Origin: Lysobacter auxotrophicus
GTDB taxonomy: Bacteria > Pseudomonadota > Gammaproteobacteria > Xanthomonadales > Xanthomonadaceae
Direction: 5' to 3'
Length of the DNA: 64,000 nt
Assembly (NCBI RefSeq): GCF_027924565.1
Contig: NZ_AP027041.1
Span: 868,001-932,000 of the forward strand
Positions 57,290 through 64,000 of the stretch are shown here, piece by piece. A program made the position numbers and the translations under genes. Position 1 is the stretch's first letter. Each line of letters starts with the position of its first letter. The notes under the pieces are model-generated. The model saw only the letters and a program-made list of their open reading frames with translations, was not told the DNA's origin and made no database searches.

Positions 57290-57844
57290 TCACTCCAGCA
57301 GCGAGCGCAGCATCCACGCGTACTTTTCGTGGGTCTGCAGGCGCTGGGTCATCAGGTCGACCGTCGGGTCGTCGCCGGCCTCATCGGCGGTCTTGAGGAC
57401 CTTGCGCGCGGTACGGGCCACGGCCTCGTTGCCGGCGACCAGCTGGCGGACCATTTCCTTCCAGTCCGGCGCTTCGGTCAGGCCGGGCTCTTCGGGGATC
57501 GAGCTGAGGCGGATGAACTCCGCGTAGGAACCCGGCGCGTTGAAGCCCAGCGCGCGGATGCGTTCGGCGGTTTCGTCCAGCGCCGTCCACTGCTCGGTGT
57601 ACTGGGTTTCGAACATCACGTGCAGGCTGTTGAACATCGGCCCGGTGATGTTCCAGTGGAAGTTGTGGGTCTTCAGGTACAGCGTGAAGCTGTCCGACAG
57701 GAAGCGCGACAGCCCTTCGGCGATCTTCTTGCGATCGCCGCCGCTGATGCCGATGTCGATGGCCTGGCTGCTGGCCGTCGGCGTGAGCGGGGACTGGTCG
57801 GACTTCTGGGGCTTGCCGGGCTTGTCGTTCTTGTCTTTGGCCAT
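57290..57844 (-). CDS. dps: Dps/ferritin-like DNA-protection protein
   Basis: 184-residue ferritin-like dodecamer protein. Intersubunit ferroxidase ligands are in KTHNFHWNITG (His) and ALDETAERIRALG (Asp, Glu), and the helix FETQYTEQWTALD lies between them. The N-terminus is Lys-rich (AKDKNDKPGKPQKSDQ), as in Dps proteins that bind DNA. ATG 57844 follows GAAGGGAGA. Divergent from hrpA across 84 nt. Stress-induced in related species; no regulator site was identified. Confidence 0.93.
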   Translation of the reverse strand: MAKDKNDKPGKPQKSDQSPLTPTASSQAIDIGISGGDRKKIAEGLSRFLSDSFTLYLKTHNFHWNITGPMFNSLHVMFETQYTEQWTALDETAERIRALGFNAPGSYAEFIRLSSIPEEPGLTEAPDWKEMVRQLVAGNEAVARTARKVLKTADEAGDDPTVDLMTQRLQTHEKYAWMLRSLLE

Positions 57845-57928
57845 TGCGGTTCTCCCTTCGATCATGGCATTGCGGCGACAATGGGCCATGCCGTCCGCGA
57901 TGTGGGGTGGTTACTTTCAGGCAATGCA

Positions 57929-60900
57929 ATGAAGTCTATGGATCCGGCGGAGTCTAGTCACGCCAGTGTCAGCAATGCGTTACGCCAGGCCCGGCGCGCC
58001 ATCGACGGCGCGCTGAGTCGTGACCGTGGCCGCCTGCACGGGCTGTGGTCGCGATGGAGCGCAAAGCCCGCCGACGAGCGCGCGCGCGACGCGTTCGCGC
58101 AGGCGCTGGCGGCGTCCGTGGCCCAGCGCGAAGCCCGCACGGCGGCGCTGCCCGCCGCGCCGGTCGCCGCGGACCTGCCCATCGCGGCAAAGGCCGACGA
58201 GATCGTCGAGCTCATTCGCCGGCACCAGGTGGTGGTGATCGCCGGCGAAACCGGCTCGGGCAAGACGACGCAGTTGCCGAAGCTGTGCCTGGCCGCCGGC
58301 CGCGGCGCGGCGGGCATGATCGGCTGCACCCAGCCGCGCCGCATTGCCGCGCGGGCCGTGGCGCGGCGCGTGGCCGAGGAACTGCAGACGCAGCTCGGCG
58401 GCGCCGTCGGCTACCAGGTGCGTTTCACCGAGAACGTCGGCGAGCAGACCGCGGTGAAGTTCATGACCGACGGCATCCTGCTGGCCGAGATCCAGTCCGA
58501 CCGCTGGCTGTCGCAGTACGACACCATCCTCATCGACGAGGCGCACGAGCGCAGCCTCAACATCGACTTCCTGCTTGGCTACCTCAAGCAGCTGCTGCCC
58601 AAGCGCCGTGACCTGAAGGTCATCGTCACGTCGGCGACGATCGATACCGAGCGCTTCGCCGCGCATTTCGGCGACGCGCCGGTGGTGAACGTGGAAGGCC
58701 GCAGCTATCCGGTATCGGTGCGCTATCGCCCGCTGGAAGGCGAAGGCGAGGACGACGGCGACCGCACCACGAACGACGGCATCGTCGCCGCATGCGACGA
58801 GATCACCCGCGAGGATCCGCGCGGCGACGTGCTGATCTTCCTGCCGGGCGAGCGCGAGATCCGCGACGCGCATCTGTCGCTCGAGCGTCGCAAATACCGC
58901 GAGACCGAAGTGTTGCCGCTCTACGCGCGGCTGTCGGTGCGCGACCAGGATCGCGTGTTCAATCCCGGGCCGAAGCGCCGCATCGTGCTGGCGACGAACG
59001 TCGCGGAGACGTCGCTGACGGTGCCGCGCATCCGCTACGTGGTCGATCCGGGCTTGGCACGCGTGAAGCGCTACAGCCCTCGCGGGAAGCTCGATCGCCT
59101 GCACATCGAACCCGTCAGCCAGGCCAGCGCCGACCAGCGCAAGGGCCGCTGCGGACGCATCAGCGAAGGCACGTGCTATCGCCTTTATTCCGAAGCCGAT
59201 TTCGATTCGCGCCCGCGCTACACCGATCCGGAAATCCGCCGCGCCGCGCTGGCGGGCGTTATCCTGCGCATGCTGTCGCTGGGTCTTGGCCGCATCGAGG
59301 AATTCCCGTTCCTCGAACCGCCCGATCCGCGCGCGGTCGCCGACGGCTGGCAGCAACTCGCCGAACTCGGGGCGGTGGACGAACAGCGTCGCCTCACGCC
59401 GATCGGCAAGCTGATGTCGCGCCTGCCGGTGGACGTGAAGCTCGCGCGCATGCTCGTCGCCGCGAACGAGCACGGCGTGTTGCGCGAGATGCTCGTCATC
59501 GCGTCGTTCCTCGGCATCCAGGACCCGCGCGAGCGACCGGCCGACCAGCGCGCCGCCGCCGACAACGCGCACGCGCAGTTCGCCGATCCGAAGTCCGAGT
59601 TCGTCGGCATCCTCAAGCTGTGGAACGCCTACAACGCCGCGCACGAGGACCTTACGCAGTCGAAATTGCGCGCGTGGTGCGAGAAGCACTTCCTCGGCTT
59701 CCTGCGCATGCGCGAATGGCGCGAGCTGCACCGCCAGCTCAAACTGATGGGCGAGGAGCTGAGCTGGAAGGAATCGCGCGCGGCGCTGAACGAACACGGC
59801 GCGCTGGATCAATCCGCCTACGCCACGTTGCACAAGGCGCTGCTCGCCGGCCTGCCGACGCAGATCGGCACGCGGAGCGACAAGGGCTTCGATGGCCCGC
59901 GTGGCCGCAAGTTCCAGCTGTTTCCGGGCTCGCCGCTGGCGAAGAAACCGCCGCCGTGGGTACTGTCGGCCACGCTGCTCGACACCGAACGCGTGTGGGC
60001 GCTGACCAACGCGGCGATCGAGCCCGACTGGGCCATCGCCGAGTTGTCGCACCTGTTGTCGCGCCGCCAGCACGATCCGCGCTGGTCGCGTTCGCAGGGC
60101 CGCGTGATCGGCAGCGAGCAGATCAGCCTGTTCGGCCTGGTGCTCGCACCCAAACGCCCGGTGCACTACGGCGCGCTGTTTCCCGAGGAAAGCCGCGCGA
60201 TCTTCGCGCGCGACGCGCTCGTCACCGGCGAGATCAACACGCGCAGCCAGTTCCTGCCGCGCAACCTCACCACGCTGGCCAAGGCGCGCGACGAGGAAGC
60301 CAAGCAGCGCCGCAGCGGCCTCGTCGTCGACGAGGAATGGATGGCGCAGTGGTACCTCGATCGACTCCCGGCGAACGTGCACAACGCGCAGGCGCTGGAC
60401 GCGTGGTACGGCAAGCTGCCGCAGAACGAGAAGGCCGCGCTGGAGTGGTCGCTGTCGGACCTGATGATCGGCGACGAGAGCGATGCCGTCCGCTTCCCGC
60501 CGTATCTCGCGCTGGGCAACGTGCGTCTGGCGGTGAAATACCGCTTCGAACCCGGCGCGAGCGACGACGGCATGACGCTCGCCGTGCCGCTGCACCTGCT
60601 CAACGCGCTCGATCCGGTGCGCCTGACCTGGCTTGCGCCGGGCTTCGTGCAGGACAAGGCCGCCGCGCTGATCAAGACCTTGCCGAAGACCATCCGCCGC
60701 AATTTCGTGCCGGCGCCGGATTTCGCGCGTGCCTTCCATGAGGCGCACCAGCAGCCATCGGCCGACACGATCACCGGCGAACTCGCGCGCTTCCTGCATC
60801 GACTCGGCGACGTGGCGGTGGCGGCGACGGATTTCGACGAATCCGCGCTGGAGCCACACCTGCGCATGAACCTGCGGTTGTTCGATCGCGATGGCAAATC

Positions 60901-61876
60901 CGTGCTCGCCGAATCGCGCGATCTGGACGATCTGCGCGAGCGCTTCGGCGAGCGCGCGGCGGCGGCGTTCGCGGCGAAGGCCGCCGACGGCCTTGCACAA
61001 AGCGGGTTGACCACGTTTCCCGACGCGCCGATTCCGGCGTCCGTACCCGGCGCTGGCGGCGTGCCGGCGTATCCGGCGCTGCACGACGACGGCGACAGCG
61101 CGTCGTTGCGCGTGCATGCCGAACGCGACGTCGCGCGCCGCGAGCACCCGCGCGGCGTGCGTCGGCTGCTCGCCATCGCGCTCGCCGACAAGCTCAAGCA
61201 GGCGCGCAAGCAACTGCCGGTCACGCCGAAGATGGGCCTGCTGTACGCCTCGATCGAAGCGGCCGCGCCGCGCGTGGACGGTCTCAAGGAAGGCGATCGC
61301 CTGCGCGCGGATCTGGTCGATGGCGCGTTCGCCTCGATGGCCGACGAAGGCGCGATCGGCGACATCCGCGATCCGGCCACGTTCGCCGCACGTCGCGACG
61401 CCATCGGCAAGCAGGTGTTCGGCGATGCGATGGAGCGCCTGAAGCAGGCCGAGGCGATCCTCTCCGCCGTGGCCGATGCGCGCGCGAAACTGGAATCGCC
61501 ATTGATGGGCTGGGCGAGCGGCAACCTCGACGACATGCGCGCGCACCTCGCCTCGCTCACGCCGCCGGGGTTCCTGCGCAGCGTGTCGGCCGATGCGCTG
61601 CGCGAGTATCCGCGCTACCTCAAAGCGCTCGCGCTGCGGGGCGAGCGTGCGTTGCGCGATCCCGTGCGCGACCAGGCGCGGATGCTCGAGCTCAAGCCGT
61701 TCGTCGATGCACTGGCCGACGCGGTGGAAACCGGCGAAGCCGATTCGCCGCAATGGCAGGCGTTGCGCTGGGACCTGGAGGAACTGCGCGTGTCGCTGTT
61801 CGCGCAGGAACTGGGCACGCGCGGCGGCGTGTCGCCGAAGAAGCTGGCGCAGCGGCTTTCGCAGTTGCGCGGCTGA
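57929..61876 (+). CDS. hrpA: ATP-dependent RNA helicase HrpA
   Basis: DEAH-box helicase, recently linked to stalled-ribosome rescue in E. coli. The 1315-residue product matches E. coli HrpA (1300 aa). Walker A GETGSGKTTQ at 106, DEAH at 203-206 (DEAHERS), the QRKGRCGRISEGTCYRL motif VI, then the ratchet and OB-fold parts, and a large C-terminal HrpA-specific region (about 700-1315). ATG 57929, or 57938 three codons later. The open frame upstream is antisense to dps and not used. Longest gene of the window. Confidence 0.95.
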   Translation: MKSMDPAESSHASVSNALRQARRAIDGALSRDRGRLHGLWSRWSAKPADERARDAFAQALAASVAQREARTAALPAAPVAADLPIAAKADEIVELIRRHQVVVIAGETGSGKTTQLPKLCLAAGRGAAGMIGCTQPRRIAARAVARRVAEELQTQLGGAVGYQVRFTENVGEQTAVKFMTDGILLAEIQSDRWLSQYDTILIDEAHERSLNIDFLLGYLKQLLPKRRDLKVIVTSATIDTERFAAHFGDAPVVNVEGRSYPVSVRYRPLEGEGEDDGDRTTNDGIVAACDEITREDPRGDVLIFLPGEREIRDAHLSLERRKYRETEVLPLYARLSVRDQDRVFNPGPKRRIVLATNVAETSLTVPRIRYVVDPGLARVKRYSPRGKLDRLHIEPVSQASADQRKGRCGRISEGTCYRLYSEADFDSRPRYTDPEIRRAALAGVILRMLSLGLGRIEEFPFLEPPDPRAVADGWQQLAELGAVDEQRRLTPIGKLMSRLPVDVKLARMLVAANEHGVLREMLVIASFLGIQDPRERPADQRAAADNAHAQFADPKSEFVGILKLWNAYNAAHEDLTQSKLRAWCEKHFLGFLRMREWRELHRQLKLMGEELSWKESRAALNEHGALDQSAYATLHKALLAGLPTQIGTRSDKGFDGPRGRKFQLFPGSPLAKKPPPWVLSATLLDTERVWALTNAAIEPDWAIAELSHLLSRRQHDPRWSRSQGRVIGSEQISLFGLVLAPKRPVHYGALFPEESRAIFARDALVTGEINTRSQFLPRNLTTLAKARDEEAKQRRSGLVVDEEWMAQWYLDRLPANVHNAQALDAWYGKLPQNEKAALEWSLSDLMIGDESDAVRFPPYLALGNVRLAVKYRFEPGASDDGMTLAVPLHLLNALDPVRLTWLAPGFVQDKAAALIKTLPKTIRRNFVPAPDFARAFHEAHQQPSADTITGELARFLHRLGDVAVAATDFDESALEPHLRMNLRLFDRDGKSVLAESRDLDDLRERFGERAAAAFAAKAADGLAQSGLTTFPDAPIPASVPGAGGVPAYPALHDDGDSASLRVHAERDVARREHPRGVRRLLAIALADKLKQARKQLPVTPKMGLLYASIEAAAPRVDGLKEGDRLRADLVDGAFASMADEGAIGDIRDPATFAARRDAIGKQVFGDAMERLKQAEAILSAVADARAKLESPLMGWASGNLDDMRAHLASLTPPGFLRSVSADALREYPRYLKALALRGERALRDPVRDQARMLELKPFVDALADAVETGEADSPQWQALRWDLEELRVSLFAQELGTRGGVSPKKLAQRLSQLRG

Positions 61877-61896
61877 AGGTCACCGCATCGCGCGCG

Positions 61897-62373
61897 TCAG
61901 TCGACGCGTTGCACCTTGATCGGCGGCGTGCCGTCGTCCATGCGCAGGTACCATGCGCCGAGCATGCCCGGCGCGATGGTCACCCGGGCGTCGGTGACCG
62001 GACGGGTGAAGTTCACGCCCGAATCCATCACGCGCCAGCGCTGGCCGTTATCGAGCAGCAGGGTCTGGCCCTGCGCCCAGGCGCGCGACGAACCGGGAAC
62101 GATGGCCTTCACCGTCTGCGCGGGCGTGCGCTTCGGGCGCATGCCGGCTTCATCCTGCGTGCGCTGCGCCTGCGCGGCGCGCAGGTCTTCGGCGCGGTCC
62201 TCGCTGAGCAACCGGTTGAGCAGCGCGAGCTGCTCGCCGGAGAGCGTGTCCAGGCCGGTGGCGCGCAGCTGCTCGGCGGTGAGGCGCTGCTCGACGGGGA
62301 CCCACGTGCGTTCGCCGGCAGACGCCGGCAGGCTCAGCAGTACCGCGATCGCGAACAACACGGAACGGCGCAT
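61897..62373 (-). CDS. Small secreted protein, paralogue of the upstream gene (copy 2)
   Basis: 158 residues from ATG 62373 with a signal peptide ending PASA (about residue 19). The pattern LTAEQLRATGLDTLSGEQLALLNRLL then a charged region, and a C-terminal SH3-like patch (TLLLDNGQRWRVMDSGVNF...MLGAWYLRMDD...KVQRV), is matched in order by the neighbour at 62438. Secreted to the periplasm; function unknown. Similar small exported proteins recur in Xanthomonadaceae genomes. Confidence 0.75.
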   Translation of the reverse strand: MRRSVLFAIAVLLSLPASAGERTWVPVEQRLTAEQLRATGLDTLSGEQLALLNRLLSEDRAEDLRAAQAQRTQDEAGMRPKRTPAQTVKAIVPGSSRAWAQGQTLLLDNGQRWRVMDSGVNFTRPVTDARVTIAPGMLGAWYLRMDDGTPPIKVQRVD

Positions 62374-62437
62374 CGGTCCACCTCGTGACGGAAGGCAAAT
62401 CGCGCGCGCCACGCGGGCGCGCGACGTCGACTGCGGA

Positions 62438-62929
62438 TTACTTGACGCGCTCGACCTTGGCGCGGGTGTTGTAACCCTCTACCGCGAGGTACCACGCGCT
62501 GCCGATCAGGCTCGGGGTGAGGCGCACCTTCGGGTTGTCGAGCTTCGCGCTGAGCGCGACCTCGTCGATCTGCCGCCACACCTGGCCGTTATCGAGCGAG
62601 AACTGGCGACCCTTGCCGAAGCCGGTGAACGCGCCGGCGATCGAGGCGGCCACCGGGTCGCGCGACTCGCGTTCGGCGGCCAGGCCGCGGCGGTCGTCGC
62701 CCGACTCCTGGCGCACGGTCTCGACGGCCTTCGCGGTCTCGACTTCCAGCTTGCCGGCGAGCCACGCGTTGAGGTTGGCCAGCTCCGTCGGGGACAGCTT
62801 CTCCAGGCCCGATGCCTTGAACTGCTCGTACGACATCTGCTGTTCGATCTTCTGCTGCGCCATCGCCGTGGTGGCCAGGGGCAGGAGCGCGGCGAGCGCG
62901 AGAAGTCGGGCAGGGGCGATGCGGGTCAT
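62438..62929 (-). CDS. Small secreted protein (copy 1)
   Basis: 163 residues from ATG 62929 with a signal peptide ending TTAMA|QQ (about residue 24). YEQFKASGLEKLSPTELANLNAWL and SLDNGQVWRQIDEVALSAKL...SAWYLAVEGYN...KVERV correspond to the copy 2 motifs. The 'F/L-x-x-x-GL-x-x-LS-x-x-EL-x-x-LN-x-x-L' helix is the best conserved part. Copy 1 and 2 are 64 nt apart and likely co-transcribed, divergent from relA. Confidence 0.75.
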   Translation of the reverse strand: MTRIAPARLLALAALLPLATTAMAQQKIEQQMSYEQFKASGLEKLSPTELANLNAWLAGKLEVETAKAVETVRQESGDDRRGLAAERESRDPVAASIAGAFTGFGKGRQFSLDNGQVWRQIDEVALSAKLDNPKVRLTPSLIGSAWYLAVEGYNTRAKVERVK

Positions 62930-63009
62930 GCGCTGTTCCTCCAGTCGGTTGCGGGCTAGTGTAGACCGTCCCCGCGTCGCCAGACCCCACGCCCGCCTCG
63001 TTCAGCGCC

Positions 63010-64000
63010 ATGGCAACACCGTCTCCCACGCCGCATCCGGCGCTGTCCCATCCGGCCAGTGCGGGCATCGCCGCGCCGCTGCTGAGGGCGATGCAGCAGG
63101 TCGCGGCGACGACGGGCACGGCCGGCGGCGATCCGCCCGACATCGTGGAAAGCATGCTCGATGCGCTGGCGCTGCTCGGCGCCGACAGCGACTCGGCCGC
63201 GGCCGCGATCCTGCACGCCCATCCTGCGTGGGAGCAGGCGCTGCGGCCGCGGATCGAGCGTGACTTCCCCGGCATCGCGCCGCTGCTGGAAGGCCAGCGT
63301 GCGGCCGGGCAGGTGTGGGAGCTGCACGCCCAGCGTCATGGGCAGACGGGCAACGAAGGCCTGCGCCGGCTCCTGCTGGCGATCGTGCGCGACCTGCGCG
63401 TGGTGCCCATCCTGCTCGCGCGGCAACTGGCGCGCATGCGCCACGCCGAACGCCTGCCCGAGGACGAGCGCCGCGAACTGGCGATGCTCACGCGCGACAT
63501 CCACGCGCCGCTCGCCAACCGGCTGGGCATCTGGCAGTTGAAGTGGGAGCTGGAGGACCTCGCGTTCCGCTTCCTGGAACCGGCGACCTACCAGCAGATC
63601 GCGCGCCTGCTCGACGAGAAGCGTGTCGATCGCGAGCGGTACATCGAACAGGTGAAGCGCACGCTGCGCGAGGCGATGGCCTCGCAGGGGCTGCAGGCGG
63701 ACATCGCCGGCCGGCCCAAGCACATCTACAGCATCTACAAGAAGATGCAACGCAAGAACGTGCCGATCGGCGAGCTGTACGACCTGCGCGCGGTGCGCGT
63801 GCTGGTCGACAGCCTGGCCGACTGCTACGCCGCGCTCGGCGTGGTGCACGCGACGTGGACGCCGATTCCCAGCGAATTCGACGACTACATCGCGCGGCCC
63901 AAGCGCAACGACTACCGCTCGCTGCATACGGCGGTGATCGGCCCGGAAGGCAAGACGCTGGAAGTGCAGATCCGCACGCACGAAATGCATCGGCAGGCCG
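63010..64000 (+). CDS. relA: RelA-type (p)ppGpp synthetase (N-terminal part, cut by window end)
   Basis: GTP/GDP pyrophosphokinase making the stringent-response alarmone. 330 residues are present of the usual ~720-740. The N-terminal pseudo-hydrolase region lacks the HDxxED residues (ILHAHPAW in place of the active His-Asp), so hydrolysis is not expected. The synthetase domain has RPKHIYSIYKKM, YDLRAVRVLVD, the EFDD acidic motif that marks RelA-type synthetase-only enzymes, and PKRNDYRSLHTAVIGPEGKTLEVQIRT (ends named). ATG 63010 overlaps nothing; it diverges from the secreted-protein pair across 80 nt. Confidence 0.95.
   Translation, partial: MATPSPTPHPALSHPASAGIAAPLLRAMQQVAATTGTAGGDPPDIVESMLDALALLGADSDSAAAAILHAHPAWEQALRPRIERDFPGIAPLLEGQRAAGQVWELHAQRHGQTGNEGLRRLLLAIVRDLRVVPILLARQLARMRHAERLPEDERRELAMLTRDIHAPLANRLGIWQLKWELEDLAFRFLEPATYQQIARLLDEKRVDRERYIEQVKRTLREAMASQGLQADIAGRPKHIYSIYKKMQRKNVPIGELYDLRAVRVLVDSLADCYAALGVVHATWTPIPSEFDDYIARPKRNDYRSLHTAVIGPEGKTLEVQIRTHEMHRQA

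Noticed and set aside
57329-57928. Upstream extension of the hrpA frame by 200 codons
   Set aside because: It is antisense to dps, has no similarity to helicases, and the ATG at 57929 gives the normal HrpA length.

Overview
The window is about 64 kb of very GC-rich, gene-dense chromosome. Strong G/C bias at third codon positions, gene orders such as bamD/rluD/pgeF and ruvC-ruvA...ruvB-ybgC-tolQRAB-pal-cpoB, and short palindromic repeats around 'cccctctcccg' and 'tagcccgggtaagcgaag' point to a gammaproteobacterium of the Xanthomonadaceae, most likely Lysobacter or a close relative. There are no rRNA genes, insertion sequences, prophage genes or CRISPR arrays. Both ends cut genes: sucC at the left and a RelA-type (p)ppGpp synthetase at the right.

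Left part (1-17.7 kb): the end of sucCD, then a REP-like repeat cluster with a DUF559 nuclease-like frame that reads without a stop into NAD synthetase (nadE). Next come divergent bamD and rluD. rluD is followed by a coupled run of pgeF, a DUF4166 protein, a DCC thiol-redox protein and a DUF3574 lipoprotein, then an NCS2-like permease and gloA. A trehalose operon (otsB, a GH15 hydrolase, otsA) runs leftwards, and clpB follows behind a good sigma-32 promoter.

Cobalamin region (17.7-29.4 kb): a cobalamin riboswitch precedes btuB, two tandem BtuM-like inner-membrane proteins, and cobO-cobB-cbiB-cobD-cobQ-cobU-cobT-cobC-cobS. From cobO onward every junction overlaps or is separated by only 2 nt, so this is one translationally coupled unit for B12 uptake and late-step assembly. 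The corrin-ring genes and BtuCDF are not in the window.

Middle (29.4-51.3 kb): yceH, a YbaL-type antiporter, an ABC-F ATPase, a PhzF protein, an FmdB zinc ribbon, then aspS with a small very acidic protein, a GNAT and a hydrolase. After these come yebC, ruvC-ruvA-kup-ruvB, the complete Tol-Pal cluster, queE-queC and tRNA-Lys(UUU).

Right part (51.3-64 kb): a looser region around the HU gene holds small unknown proteins, a tandem pair of unknown ~130-residue proteins and a tandem pair of GFA-family proteins. It is followed by recQ, dps divergent from hrpA, a tandem pair of small secreted proteins and relA. Four tandem duplications (BtuM-like, 'YED' unknowns, GFA, small secreted proteins) are a recurring trait of this window.
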